14,874 nt of DNA. Source: Lysobacterales bacterium. Its GTDB lineage: Bacteria; Pseudomonadota; Gammaproteobacteria; Xanthomonadales; Xanthomonadaceae. Positions within the stretch are counted from its first letter, which is position 1. Each line of letters begins with the position of its first letter. A program made the translations under genes and the position numbers. The stretch covers positions 1 through 14,874 of the forward strand of contig JAGRJX010000212.1 in NCBI GenBank assembly GCA_020442545.1, read 5' to 3'. The notes under the pieces are model-generated. The model had not been told where the DNA came from, ran no database searches, and saw only the letters and a list, made by a program, of their open reading frames with translations. Shown in pieces: positions 5,896 to 13,731 of the stretch.

Positions 5896-6857
5896 GCCGC
5901 GGCCTCCTTGTGTGCGTCGCCCGCTTCCCCATCGCCCGTGAGGCGCACGAACAGCTCCTCCAGCCGGTTGGCCTTGTTGCGCATCGAGCGCACCACGATG
6001 CCGGCCTCGGCCAATGCAGCGAACACGCGGTTGAGGTCGGTGTCACGCGGCATGTCCAGCTCCAGCGTGTGCGCGTCACGACGCTTGAGCTCCACGCCGG
6101 GAATCACGGGCGGCCCACCCGGCAGATCATCGGCCAGATCGAGCACGAAGCCTTCCACGTCGAGCTTGTTGAGCAGCGCCTTCATGCTGCTGTGCTCGAT
6201 GATGCGGCCGTGGTCGATGATGGCGATGTTGCGGCAAAGCTGCTCGGCTTCCTCCAGGTAGTGCGTGGTGAGGATGACGGTTGTGCCCTCGGCGTTGATC
6301 TGCTCCAGAAAACGCCACATCGAGCGGCGGATTTCGATATCCACACCGGCGGTCGGCTCATCGAGAATCAACAGCCGCGGCCGGTGCATCAACGCGCGAG
6401 CGATCATCAGGCGACGCTTCATGCCGCCGGACAGCGTGCGCGAGGGCTGCTGCGCCTTGTCGCCAAGCTGCATCTGGTCGAGATACTGCTTCGCGCGCTT
6501 GCAGGCCTCATCTCGTGGGATGCCGTAGAAACCGGCGCTGTTGACGAGGATGTCGAACGGCTTTTCGAACATGTTGAAGTTGATTTCCTGCGGCACCAGG
6601 CCGATCAGGCGCATCGCCGCGCTGCGGTCTTTGGCGATGTCGACGCCAAACACCCGCGCCTCGCCGCCGCTCATGTTCACCAGCGAGCTGACGATGCCGA
6701 TCAGGGTCGACTTGCCGGCACCGTTGGGGCCGAGCAGCGCGAAGAAATCTCCTTCGGTGACATCGAGAGAAACGCCCTTCAGCGCTTCAACACCGTTGCC
6801 GTAGGTCTTGCGCAGATCGCGAACGGCAAGGGCAGGCGTCGCGGTAGTGGTGGTCAT
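5892..6857 (-). CDS. yadG: ABC transporter ATP-binding protein, YadG-like
   Basis: This 321-residue cytoplasmic ATPase powers the permease encoded next to it. Motifs are in order: Walker A GPNGAGKST (43-51), Q-loop at Gln90 (LVPQE), signature LSGGMKRR (142-149), Walker B LLILDEPTAGVD (162-173) and the H-loop His199 in TTHYLEEAE. The C-terminal part after about 215, including SMRNKANRLEELFV, matches the YadG/DrrA-like subgroup. ATG 6857 has AAGGA six bases upstream; the in-frame extension to 7061 runs into the divergent reductase gene and reads as non-coding. Genes in this order (ATPase then permease, 4-bp overlap) form a typical two-gene exporter operon, probably transcribed from the AT-rich region near 6935. 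Confidence 0.95.
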   Translation of the reverse strand: MTTTTATPALAVRDLRKTYGNGVEALKGVSLDVTEGDFFALLGPNGAGKSTLIGIVSSLVNMSGGEARVFGVDIAKDRSAAMRLIGLVPQEINFNMFEKPFDILVNSAGFYGIPRDEACKRAKQYLDQMQLGDKAQQPSRTLSGGMKRRLMIARALMHRPRLLILDEPTAGVDIEIRRSMWRFLEQINAEGTTVILTTHYLEEAEQLCRNIAIIDHGRIIEHSSMKALLNKLDVEGFVLDLADDLPGGPPVIPGVELKRRDAHTLELDMPRDTDLNRVFAALAEAGIVVRSMRNKANRLEELFVRLTGDGEAGDAHKEAAA

Positions 6858-6932
6858 GTGCGGTCCTTGCAAACAGCGGTTTGCCACGACCGGCTGGCCG
6901 GTCGCGTCTGACGTTGTAGACGGAAGGCCGTT

Positions 6933-6938
6933 ATTATA
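6933..6938 (-). promoter_or_regulatory. candidate -10 box for the ABC operon
   Basis: On the minus strand 6938-6933 reads TATAAT, a perfect sigma-70 -10 hexamer, 75 bases before the ATPase start and in the only A/T-rich patch of the divergent region. No convincing -35 box lies 16-18 bases upstream, so the promoter may depend on an activator or be weak. The same patch could also serve the divergent reductase gene. Confidence 0.4.
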
Positions 6939-7020
6939 TCGCCCCCAAAGCCCGCGCCATTGGCCGTCCGTCACACCACCGGCATAAGTGCGCCGGCCCA
7001 CGTTTTCCGAGGTATCCGTC

Positions 7021-7770
7021 TTGCCCGTGCATTTTCCGCTGAAGCTGGTCTCCAGCCACATGCTGGCGCCGACCGTGCGTCACCTGGCCTTCCGTCGCGA
7101 CGACGGCGAAACGCTGGACTTCATTCCCGGCCAGTTCCTGCAGGTGCATTTCGAATACGAGGACGGCAAGCCGACCAAGCGCAGCTATTCCATCGCCACC
7201 ATGCGTAACGACGATCCGCATCACGACGACGTGATCGAAATGGCGGTGAGCTACGTGCCCGGCGGCGCGGCCACCGACATCTTCGAGCACCTGGAAGAAG
7301 GCCAGCAGATCGAGGCCAGCGGACCCTATGGCCGCTTCTGCCTGCTGCCGGACGACAGCTGCAAGCGCTACCTGCTGATCGCCACCGGCACCGGCGTCAC
7401 GCCGTATCGCGCGATGCTGCCGCTGTTGGAAAAGGCCATCGCCGAGCGCGGCATCGAAGTGGTGCTGCTGTTCGGCGCGCGCAACCCGGGCGAACTGCTG
7501 TATGCCGAGGATTTCGAAACCTTCGCCGACAAGCAGCCCGGCTTCCGCTTCGTGCCCTGCTACTCGCGACAGATGCCGGCGCACCCGCGCGACGACGACT
7601 TCAACGGCTACGTGCAGGACGCGCTGCCGCAGTTCGCCCCGAACCCGGAAACCGACGTCGCCTACCTCTGCGGCAACCCGAACATGGTCGACGCCTGCTT
7701 CGAGGCCCTGAAGGCGCTGGACTTCGGCGTACGGCAGGTGCGACGCGAAAAATACGTCAGCAGCAGGTGA
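7021..7770 (+). CDS. fpr: ferredoxin/flavodoxin-NADP reductase
   Basis: The 249-residue flavoprotein transfers electrons between NADPH and ferredoxin or flavodoxin in the cytoplasm. FAD-binding motif RSYSIAT lies at 54-60, with the supporting GPYGRFCL at 101-108. The NADP domain shows ATGTGVTPYRAML (121-133), FGARN (151-155) and CGNPNMV (218-224). The end KYVSSR is compatible with bacterial Fpr enzymes, which vary at the C-terminus. I prefer TTG 7021 because GAGGT at 7009-7013 gives good ribosome spacing and the protein then begins at the conserved FPLKLV segment. GTG 7027 and GTG 6988 are the alternatives. It is divergent from the ABC operon and convergent with hemY. In related bacteria fpr responds to oxidative stress; no SoxR/FinR-type site was identified here. 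Confidence 0.93.
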   Translation: MPVHFPLKLVSSHMLAPTVRHLAFRRDDGETLDFIPGQFLQVHFEYEDGKPTKRSYSIATMRNDDPHHDDVIEMAVSYVPGGAATDIFEHLEEGQQIEASGPYGRFCLLPDDSCKRYLLIATGTGVTPYRAMLPLLEKAIAERGIEVVLLFGARNPGELLYAEDFETFADKQPGFRFVPCYSRQMPAHPRDDDFNGYVQDALPQFAPNPETDVAYLCGNPNMVDACFEALKALDFGVRQVRREKYVSSR

Positions 7771-8056
7771 CGGCGTTCCGCACACAGCGCCCCGGCCTGC
7801 ATCTCGCAGGTTGGTGCTGAGGGATGCAGTCAGCAGCGATCACTGCTGTCTCGCAGCAGCGGGCGTCATGCGGTGTCCGCGTCTGGCGCGTGCGGCGGAC
7901 AGGGCATCCATGCCATGACAGGTATCTGAAGCACTTGCCGCCCGGATGACCGTGACCCGGATCAAGGGAGCGCAGCACGCGTTTCCCGGCTGACCGCGCT
8001 GTTTGAGCTGTCGAGATGGCGCGTCGGCAGGATGCGGTTGCCGATTGTCCGGATGG
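7771..8056. other. convergent intergenic region without a gene
   Basis: These 286 bases between the ends of fpr and hemY hold no convincing coding frame; the longer frames are shadows of hemY. The only structure I see is a 6-bp stem CAGCAG/CTGCTG (7831-7848, loop CGATCA) that has no T-run and is at best a weak transcription end. Confidence 0.6.
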
Positions 8057-9310
8057 TCAGCGGCCCAGGCGCGGCAGGCCGTTGGCATCGCGGGATTCGG
8101 CCGGTTCTTCGCTGCTAATGGCCCGCTGGCGGGACTCTTCGGGCAGCGGTACCGCATCGTCGCCGCGACCCAGGCGCAGGGCGTTGAGGTAGCACAGGCG
8201 CGCGCGTGGCAGGTTGCCGCGGTCGGCGTTGAGTTCGCCAAGCGCTTCCCAGGCAGGCGCGCCGGCACCGTGTTTCAGGGCGCGACCAAGGTAGTCCAGC
8301 GACTTGCCCCACAGCTCATCACGACGGCAAAGGCGACCCAGTGCCAGCTGCAGGTTCGGGCTGTCCGGGTGCTGCTGCAGCCAGGCTTCCAGGCGCTTGA
8401 TGCGCTGTCGCGGCTCGCTGTCGTCGAGTTCGCCATAACGGGCGGCCAGCGGGTCGTCCCATTCGCGCTTGACGCTGTCCTCGATGGCGCGGGCGGCGCG
8501 GCGGCCTTCCTTCAGCGCCAGCGCGCGCGAGACAAACGCATCGGTGACCGTGCTCTGCCGACGCTGCGCACGACCCAGCGAACGCCAGCGGGCGATCAGC
8601 TGGTCCACATCAGCGGCCTGCTCCAGGGCGGCGGCGGCGGTTTCGGTTTCGAAGTGCGACTGGGCACCTTCACCCAGCACGCGCGCCTTGCGCAGGGCGC
8701 CAAGCTGGCCAAGGCTTTCGCCGGCGCGACCAGCGGCATTCAGCGCCTGCAGCTGCAGGTGCAGGGCACGCGGACCGCGCGGGCGTTCACCTTCGGATTC
8801 GAAGCGCTCCAGCGCGGTTTCCGGCAGGCCATCAAGAAGCCGGCGCTGCGCTTCCAGCAGGCGTACATCGCCTTCGCCGCCACTATCGCGAGCGGCGTCC
8901 AGCCAGGCGCGGGCTTCAGACAGGCGACCGGCGCGACGCGCGGCTTCCTCGGCCTGCAGCTGAGCGGCAACGGCCAGCTGCGGGTCACGCGCGGCCGAGG
9001 CGAACTGCAGTTCGGCGCGACGCCATTCGCCGCGGTGCATGGCCAGCAGGCCGTCGGCCATGTGGCGACGGGCACGGCGTTCGCGGGCCTGCTTCCAGCC
9101 CTTGAACGGCAGGCGGATCAGCCATGCGAGAACAAGCAGCAGCGCCAGCGCGAGCAGCGCGACGGCAATCGCCACCGGCAGCGTGGTTTCCAGGCTCCAG
9201 CCGCCCCAGACCAACTGCAGGTAGCCGGGATCGGCGGCCAGCTTCTGCCACAGCAGCGCGCCGGCGATGGCCAGCGCCAGCAGGATCAGCAGTTTCCACA
9301 GCAGCCTCAC
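8057..9310 (-). CDS. hemY: HemY-type TPR membrane protein of the haem cluster
   Basis: This 417-residue protein matches the proteobacterial HemY family, which is unrelated to the Bacillus protoporphyrinogen oxidase of the same name. Its biochemical role in tetrapyrrole synthesis is still unclear. Two N-terminal membrane segments (about 4-21 and 45-65) are followed by the conserved PFKGWKQARERRARRHMADGL (68-88, read as PFKGWKQARERR then HMADGL) and then helix pairs resembling TPR repeats through about residue 385, for example ALGELNADRGNLPRARLCYL. The tail is polar. GTG 9310 overlaps the hemX stop (GTGA), implying coupled translation. It ends the hemD-hemX-hemY operon. Length is close to the usual 390-420. 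Confidence 0.92.
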   Translation of the reverse strand: MRLLWKLLILLALAIAGALLWQKLAADPGYLQLVWGGWSLETTLPVAIAVALLALALLLVLAWLIRLPFKGWKQARERRARRHMADGLLAMHRGEWRRAELQFASAARDPQLAVAAQLQAEEAARRAGRLSEARAWLDAARDSGGEGDVRLLEAQRRLLDGLPETALERFESEGERPRGPRALHLQLQALNAAGRAGESLGQLGALRKARVLGEGAQSHFETETAAAALEQAADVDQLIARWRSLGRAQRRQSTVTDAFVSRALALKEGRRAARAIEDSVKREWDDPLAARYGELDDSEPRQRIKRLEAWLQQHPDSPNLQLALGRLCRRDELWGKSLDYLGRALKHGAGAPAWEALGELNADRGNLPRARLCYLNALRLGRGDDAVPLPEESRQRAISSEEPAESRDANGLPRLGR

Positions 9311-10497
9311 GGGCTGACCTCGCTGTTGCTGGCGCGGATCAGCCGCAGCGCGCTGAGGCTGGCGCCCAGGGTGATGTCGGGCGTGGCGAGGCTGCGGGTC
9401 GACAGCTCGTCGAGTCGCGCAAGCGTGTAGGCGACGTCTGGTTGCTCGGCGTCGTAGAGGCGCTCGACGGCACGGTGCGCGCGGGCGATGGCGCCGCGGA
9501 AGGCGCGCTCGTCACTGCGGGCCGCCGCGCCACGGGCCAGGCCGATGTCCAGCGACAGCGCGGCGATGGCGGTTTCACGACGCAGCGGGTCGAGCAGCGG
9601 CGCGTTGGCATCATTGGCGTCCACGCGGCGCACGGTGACCAGCCTGGACATCAGGCGCAGCAGCCGCGAATCGCTGTCGATGGCGACTTCGGCTGTGCGC
9701 GACGGCAGCGTCGGCAGGCTGGCGTCGATGGCGTCCAGTGCGGCGGCGATGTCGCGACGCGGGTCAGCCGGCAGCGACTGGATGCGGCGGATCTCCCCGG
9801 CGACGGATTCACGCAATTCGGCGTATTGCGCATCATCAAGGCCGCCGATGGCGCGTTCGGCAAGGCGGAAGGCGGCCAACGCGGCGTCACGATCACCGGT
9901 CAGGCGCAGACGCTCGGCACCGGCCAGCAGCAGGAACTCGGCCTGATCCAGCAGCAGGCGCTCGCGGCCCTGCACTCGGGCGCTGCCCAGCGCGGCCAGC
10001 TGGTCCTGCAGCGCAGCAACGCGCTCTTCGCTGCGGCGCAGGCGCTCGACCAGCGCGGCGCGCTCCGTATCAATGGCGTCCAGACGGGCGTTGGCCTGCT
10101 TTGCCTGCTGGCTGACCGGGTTCAGTGCGGCGCTGCTGGCCTGCTCGATGCGTGACGGCAGCTCATCGTTGGCGGCTTCGACGCGGTCGATGCGCTGCGA
10201 CAGCGCCTTTATGCGGGCCACGGCGTCATCGCGCGCGGCCACGGCATCGGTATTCTCGGCTTGCAGCCGCTGGATTTCCTGCCAGCCATACCATCCGGCG
10301 CCGCCAATCAGCACCAGCAGGAACAGCCAGAACAGCAGCCTGCCGGCACCGCCGCGCTTCGCTTTGCCTGGCACAGTGCTGCTGGCCGGTGCCGATGTTG
10401 GCTCCGCTGCGGTGGACGACGCACTGCTGTCCACTGCGGACTCGGCGTCGTTGCGGGCGTCGTTGTCGGTAGGGCTGCTCTCGTTCACGGTGGCCAC
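9307..10497 (-). CDS. hemX: HemX-type membrane protein (annotated in the family as uroporphyrinogen-III C-methyltransferase-like)
   Basis: This 396-residue protein follows hemD and has the HemX layout. A polar low-complexity N-terminus rich in Ser, Ala, Asp and Glu (1-45) leads to one membrane segment (about 53-72, RLLFWLFLLVLIGGAGWYGW), then a coiled coil rich in Arg, Glu and Ala (about 73-155), and a helical C-terminal domain containing LLLDQAEFLLLAGAERLRL, the recognisable HemX block. Although often named as a methyltransferase, it lacks the SAM-binding motifs of CysG/CobA, so enzyme activity should not be assumed; a scaffold for haem enzymes is the common view. The start is GTG 10497, with GTG 10488 as an in-frame alternative, and neither has a strong ribosome site. 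The gap from the hemD stop is 51 bp. Confidence 0.9.
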   Translation of the reverse strand: MATVNESSPTDNDARNDAESAVDSSASSTAAEPTSAPASSTVPGKAKRGGAGRLLFWLFLLVLIGGAGWYGWQEIQRLQAENTDAVAARDDAVARIKALSQRIDRVEAANDELPSRIEQASSAALNPVSQQAKQANARLDAIDTERAALVERLRRSEERVAALQDQLAALGSARVQGRERLLLDQAEFLLLAGAERLRLTGDRDAALAAFRLAERAIGGLDDAQYAELRESVAGEIRRIQSLPADPRRDIAAALDAIDASLPTLPSRTAEVAIDSDSRLLRLMSRLVTVRRVDANDANAPLLDPLRRETAIAALSLDIGLARGAAARSDERAFRGAIARAHRAVERLYDAEQPDVAYTLARLDELSTRSLATPDITLGASLSALRLIRASNSEVSP

Positions 10498-10548
10498 TGC
10501 TGGCAGAAAAGTGATGCTTCCTATGCTACCGGATGCGGGCAGCGCGGT

Positions 10549-11322
10549 TCAGTCGACGCCGGTTCGTGCCTTGATCAAGGCATCGACCATATCAATGGCC
10601 GTGGCCGATTCGGCGGTTGGGCCAAGCTGGAAGCCCAACTCGCGGGCCTGCGCGGCCAGACGTGCGCTGCTGGGAATCAGCAGCGCACCGATCAGCCGAT
10701 GCCAGCAGGCCGACGGCAATGCCACCTGCAGGTTGACCAGCGCTTCAGCGCTGCTATGCAGCAATGCGCTCGGACCGTCGATGGCGTCGAGCGCATGCAG
10801 ATGACGGCGATCCAGCCGTGGCGGCAGACGCCGGTAGACGTCGGCGCGACACACGCTGACCCCTCGCTGTCCCAGCACGTCGATCAGCCGTCCACGCCCG
10901 CCCGGCGCGGTCAGCAGCCCGACGCTCGCCAGCATGTCGTCCTGCAGCACGGGATGTTGCAGCAATCCATCGCTGTCCTGCCTGGAGATCGGCTGGATCA
11001 CGTCCCGCGCACCGGCACGCCGCAACGCCTGCGCACTGCCGCCACCAACGGCCGCGAAACGCGTATCTGCCGCCCGACGCCAGGATGGCAGCCGTCGGGC
11101 GAAATGCACTGCGGCAGGACTGGTGACCAGCACCAGCGGCGCCCGGAGTGCGCAGGCCAGCGCCTGATCGGCGACCTGCGGATCGGCGGCAGCCTGCAGC
11201 CGCAGCCCGGGAATACAGACCGGATGCCCCCCTTGGCTGGTGACGGCGCGCACCAGGGCTCCGCGGGTCAGCGCGGGGCGCAGCAGGATCACGTACCATC
11301 CACGGAGGATCTTGAGCGACAT
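10549..11322 (-). CDS. hemD: uroporphyrinogen-III synthase
   Basis: This 257-residue enzyme closes and rearranges hydroxymethylbilane to uroporphyrinogen III in haem synthesis. The family is poorly conserved, but the N-terminal WYVILLRPALTRG, the paired Rossmann-like halves with LVLVTSPAAVHFA, FAAVGGGSAQALRRAGA and the late segments SALLHSSAEALVNL and LIPSSARLAAQARELG fit HemD well, and the following hemX and hemY genes confirm it. ATG 11322 is chosen; a TTG one codon upstream is possible, and neither has a clear ribosome site. The usual upstream partner hemC is not present; instead a divergent hotdog gene begins 90 bases away. Enzyme length is normal. Confidence 0.9.
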   Translation of the reverse strand: MSLKILRGWYVILLRPALTRGALVRAVTSQGGHPVCIPGLRLQAAADPQVADQALACALRAPLVLVTSPAAVHFARRLPSWRRAADTRFAAVGGGSAQALRRAGARDVIQPISRQDSDGLLQHPVLQDDMLASVGLLTAPGGRGRLIDVLGQRGVSVCRADVYRRLPPRLDRRHLHALDAIDGPSALLHSSAEALVNLQVALPSACWHRLIGALLIPSSARLAAQARELGFQLGPTAESATAIDMVDALIKARTGVD

Positions 11323-11412
11323 CAACGCAGCTTAGCAAGGCGTCGAGGCGGCATTGCACCGACGACGCCAGTCCCCATTCAACCGATCAGCGACCGCACG
11401 GGAGATCATCGA

Positions 11413-11934
11413 TTGAGCGCCATGCCCGAACCCGCTTTCATGGACGACCTGAGCAGCCAGAAGCACGACGACCCGGCGTTGCAGCGCGTCGATGACATCC
11501 TGTCGTCGATGCCGCCGGTACGGGCAATGGCGATCTGCGTGGTCGGCATGGACGCAGGGCGGATGCGCCTGTCCGCGCCGCTTACGGCCAACATCAACGA
11601 CAAGGGCTGCGCCTTCGGCGGCAGTCTGTCCGCCCTGATGACCCTGGCCTGCTGGTCGCTGTGTGCTGTCCAGCTGGACCGGCGCGGGCACCGCCCGGAC
11701 ATCTACGTGCAGGATTCCAGCGTGCGCTACCTGCTGCCGCTTGACGACGATCTACTGGCAGAAGCCGCCGCTGACGTGGACTGGGACGCGATGGCGGCAT
11801 CGCTGGTCGGTCGCGGCCGGGCACGGGCGCAGCTACAGGCGCTGATCCGGCTGCCCGACGGTCGCCCCGCCGCCACGCTGGAAGGCCGTTTCGTCGCCAT
11901 TGCGGCCAACAGGAACTCACCCGACCAACGCTGA
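11413..11934 (+). CDS. YiiD C-terminal-type hotdog thioesterase-like protein
   Basis: The 173-residue protein resembles the hotdog-fold domain found at the C-terminus of E. coli YiiD and as stand-alone proteins. These are predicted acyl-CoA or acyl-ACP thioesterases, but activity is not proven for the family. Telling segments are MRLSAPLTANINDKGCAFGG followed by SLSALMTLACWSLC, IYVQDSSVRYLLPL, and the closing strand ATLEGRFVAIA. No signal peptide. TTG 11413 is preferred because GGAG at 11401-11404 is eight bases upstream; ATG 11422 is the conservative alternative. It shares a 90-bp divergent region with hemD that holds a 7-bp inverted repeat GGCGTCG/CGACGCC (11339-11369). The lipoprotein gene follows 21 bp downstream, probably in the same transcript. 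Confidence 0.82.
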   Translation: MSAMPEPAFMDDLSSQKHDDPALQRVDDILSSMPPVRAMAICVVGMDAGRMRLSAPLTANINDKGCAFGGSLSALMTLACWSLCAVQLDRRGHRPDIYVQDSSVRYLLPLDDDLLAEAAADVDWDAMAASLVGRGRARAQLQALIRLPDGRPAATLEGRFVAIAANRNSPDQR

Positions 11935-11955
11935 ACCGATTCCGAGGAGGAACCC

Positions 11956-12372
11956 GTGAAAGGATCAATTCGTCTACTGGCCGGTTTCGCGCTGCTGACA
12001 CTGCTTGTCGCCTGCTCCGGCAACGCGCGACGGACCGCGCTCGACCGCACCCTTTACGCCTACCACAGCGCAATTCGCTGGGGCGACATCGACACCGCAT
12101 GGCGCATGGTCGATCCGGAGTACCGCGAGGCGCACCCGCTCAGCAGCATCGACCGCAGCCGCTACGACCAGTACAGCGTCAGCGGCTATTACGAGCAGGG
12201 CCGGAGCGAAACGGCGGACGGCGTGCTGCACCAGGTGGTGCAGATTGCCCTGATCAATCGCCACACCCAGACCGAGAAGGTCATGGTTGACCAGCAAAGC
12301 TGGCGCTGGGATGAGGCCACCGAAACCTGGTGGCTGACCAGCGGCCTGCCCGACTACCGCAAGGCGCGCTGA
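11956..12372 (+). CDS. small putative outer-membrane lipoprotein of unknown function
   Basis: This 138-residue protein has a lipoprotein signal: basic MKGSIR, a hydrophobic core, and lipobox LVAC with Cys20. Serine at +2 favours the outer membrane. The mature region begins with a helix (LYAYHSAIRWGDIDTAWRMV) and continues with strands (VLHQVVQIALIN, EKVMVDQQSWRW, TWWLTSGLPDY). This helix-then-strand order with a conserved-looking Trp end recalls NTF2-like folds, an inference only. GTG 11956 has an excellent ribosome site GAGGAGG five bases upstream. It lies 21 bp after the hotdog gene and probably shares its transcript. I do not recognise a named family. Confidence 0.82.
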   Translation: MKGSIRLLAGFALLTLLVACSGNARRTALDRTLYAYHSAIRWGDIDTAWRMVDPEYREAHPLSSIDRSRYDQYSVSGYYEQGRSETADGVLHQVVQIALINRHTQTEKVMVDQQSWRWDEATETWWLTSGLPDYRKAR

Positions 12373-12529
12373 TCGCACCCCGGGGGAGCCGCCCGCCCAA
12401 CGCCCGCCTGTCTGCCGTCGCCGGTTTGCGTCGTTCGTCGCGCTGGCGCCGCTCCCGGCTTCCGGATCGTCCGTGCTGGACGGCGGCGACGCACGCGCCA
12501 TCGAGATGTCGCCTTGCGCACCACTGGTT

Positions 12530-12558
12530 TTGCGGCAGGGGCGCCGGACGGGGATAAT
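12530..12558 (+). promoter_or_regulatory. candidate sigma-70 promoter for the rhodanese gene
   Basis: TTGCGG (12530-12535) and GATAAT (12553-12558) are separated by exactly 17 bases. The -10 box matches five of six consensus positions, while the -35 box matches only TTG. It lies 51 bases before GTG 12610. The rest of the 237-bp gap after the lipoprotein gene shows no gene. Confidence 0.4.
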
Positions 12559-12609
12559 GCCAGCCCGGCCGCACAGCCGGACCGAATCCAGATCGCCTGA
12601 GGTTTCCCC

Positions 12610-13047
12610 GTGTTCATCGAACGTCTGCCGGAATTCATCGGCAACCACCCCGTGCTCAGCCTGGGCATGGTTGCTGCCACCATCGCCTTGATCTACAACG
12701 AGGTCAGTCGCTTCATCCAGGGCTACAAGTCGGTAACGCCATCGCAGCTGACGCAGCTCATCAACCGGCAGGACGCGCTGCTGGTGGACGTAAGCGCGCT
12801 CAAGGACTTCGAGCAGGGACACATACCCGGCGCCCGGCAGGTGGCAATGAGTCAGATGGACGCCGAGAATCCCGCGCTGGCCAAAGTGCGCTCGCTGCCG
12901 GTAGCAATCTGCTGCCGCAACGGCGTGCAGTCGGCACAGGCGGCCAGACGCCTGGTCAAGGCGGGCTTTGAGCAGGTCTACAACCTCGAGGGCGGCGTCG
13001 CCGCCTGGCAGCGCGCCGAACTGCCTCTGGTATCCGGCAAGTCCTGA
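12610..13047 (+). CDS. membrane-anchored rhodanese-domain sulfurtransferase, YibN-like
   Basis: The 145-residue protein has an N-terminal membrane segment (about 15-31) and one rhodanese domain (about 43-142). Typical features are LLVDVSALKDFEQGHIPGA (57-75), the active-site loop CCRNGVQS with Cys102, and YNLEGGVAAWQ (124-134). Such proteins pass sulfane sulfur in thiol metabolism; the physiological acceptor is unknown. E. coli YibN, in the same position near secB and gpsA, has as I recall a degenerate loop, whereas this one keeps the cysteine and so may be catalytic. GTG 12610 has GAGGT seven bases upstream. In many gammaproteobacteria grxC lies between this gene and secB; here 142 non-coding bases take its place. 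Confidence 0.9.
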   Translation: MFIERLPEFIGNHPVLSLGMVAATIALIYNEVSRFIQGYKSVTPSQLTQLINRQDALLVDVSALKDFEQGHIPGARQVAMSQMDAENPALAKVRSLPVAICCRNGVQSAQAARRLVKAGFEQVYNLEGGVAAWQRAELPLVSGKS

Positions 13048-13066
13048 CCCCATGTCCTGTTCGGAG

Positions 13067-13087
13067 CCGCGCCGGGACACGGCGCGG
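13067..13087. repeat. 7-bp all-G/C hairpin after the rhodanese gene
   Basis: CCGCGCC (13067-13073) pairs with GGCGCGG (13081-13087) around a seven-base loop, 19 bases after the rhodanese stop. There is no T-run, so it may be a weak transcription end or only a chance structure in G+C-rich DNA. Confidence 0.3.
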
Positions 13088-13094
13088 GCCGTCA

Positions 13095-13103
13095 TGCGAT
13101 AAT
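13095..13103 (+). promoter_or_regulatory. candidate extended -10 promoter for secB-gpsA
   Basis: TGCGATAAT (13095-13103) is an extended -10 element (TGn plus GATAAT, five of six matches), 86 bases upstream of the secB ATG. No good -35 box is seen, which is acceptable for extended -10 promoters. An own promoter here would uncouple secB-gpsA from the rhodanese gene. Confidence 0.4.
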
Positions 13104-13189
13104 CGACATCTTTCCCTTTCAATCAACGGCTTCAGCAAGCCAAGGCTGGGATCAGCCAACGCTGAAGCAAGCACTATCCGGAGAATTTC

Positions 13190-13714
13190 ATGGCTGATGA
13201 AACCGCCAACGGCGCCGCCGGCGCTGCGCAGACCGCCGCCCCGCAGCTGAACCTGCAGAAGATCTACGTCAAGGACTCCTCGTTCGAGGTTCCGCACGCG
13301 CCGCAGATCTTCCGTGAGGAAGGCCAGCCGGAGCTGCAGATGAACATCGGCCAGAAGATCACCAGCGTCGACGACAGCACGCGTGAGGTGGTGCTGGAGA
13401 TCACCGTGACCTGCACCATCGGCGACAAGACGGCCTATCTGGCCGAAGTGAAGCAGGCAGGCATTTTCGGACTGACCGGTTTTGATCAGCAGCAGCAGGA
13501 AGCCGTGCTGGCCACCTATTGCTCCAACGCGCTGTTCCCGTATGCGCGGCAGAGCATCAGTGACCTGGTGCTGGGTGGCGGCTTTCCGCCGCTGCTGCTG
13601 CAGCCGATCAACTTCGACCAGCTCTACGCCGAGCAGCTTCGCCGTCGCGCCGAAGAAGGTCAGGCCGCACCGGCCACCGACACCGGTGTGCAGGCCGGCG
13701 CCGACAACGCCTGA
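13190..13714 (+). CDS. secB: protein-export chaperone SecB
   Basis: This 174-residue cytoplasmic chaperone works as a tetramer, keeps preproteins unfolded and hands them to SecA. Characteristic segments include LNLQKIYVKDSSFEVPHAP, QKITSVDDSTREVVLEITVT, KTAYLAEVKQAGIFGLTGF, the CSNALFPYARQSISDLVLGGGFPP region (read as CSNALFPYARQ then SISDLVLGGGFPP) and LLQPINFDQLYAEQ. It is longer than E. coli SecB (155) because of an Ala-rich N-terminal extension of about 17 residues and a polar, Ala-rich tail after about 150. ATG 13190 has GGAG upstream at good distance. The gpsA start lies 17 bases after its stop, so the genes form an operon, as in E. coli. Confidence 0.98.
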   Translation: MADETANGAAGAAQTAAPQLNLQKIYVKDSSFEVPHAPQIFREEGQPELQMNIGQKITSVDDSTREVVLEITVTCTIGDKTAYLAEVKQAGIFGLTGFDQQQQEAVLATYCSNALFPYARQSISDLVLGGGFPPLLLQPINFDQLYAEQLRRRAEEGQAAPATDTGVQAGADNA

Positions 13715-13731
13715 GCCATCCACGCGACCCG

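Noticed and set aside
7831..7848. Intrinsic terminator between fpr and hemY
   Set aside because: The CAGCAG/CTGCTG stem is only 6 bp, with no T-run on either side. Kept only as a remark in the intergenic entry.
8003..9430. Long plus-strand open frame opposite hemY (475 codons) and similar frames opposite hemX and the thiolase
   Set aside because: These are shadows produced by high G+C third positions of the real minus-strand genes. Their proteins are low-complexity and overlap well-supported coding regions.
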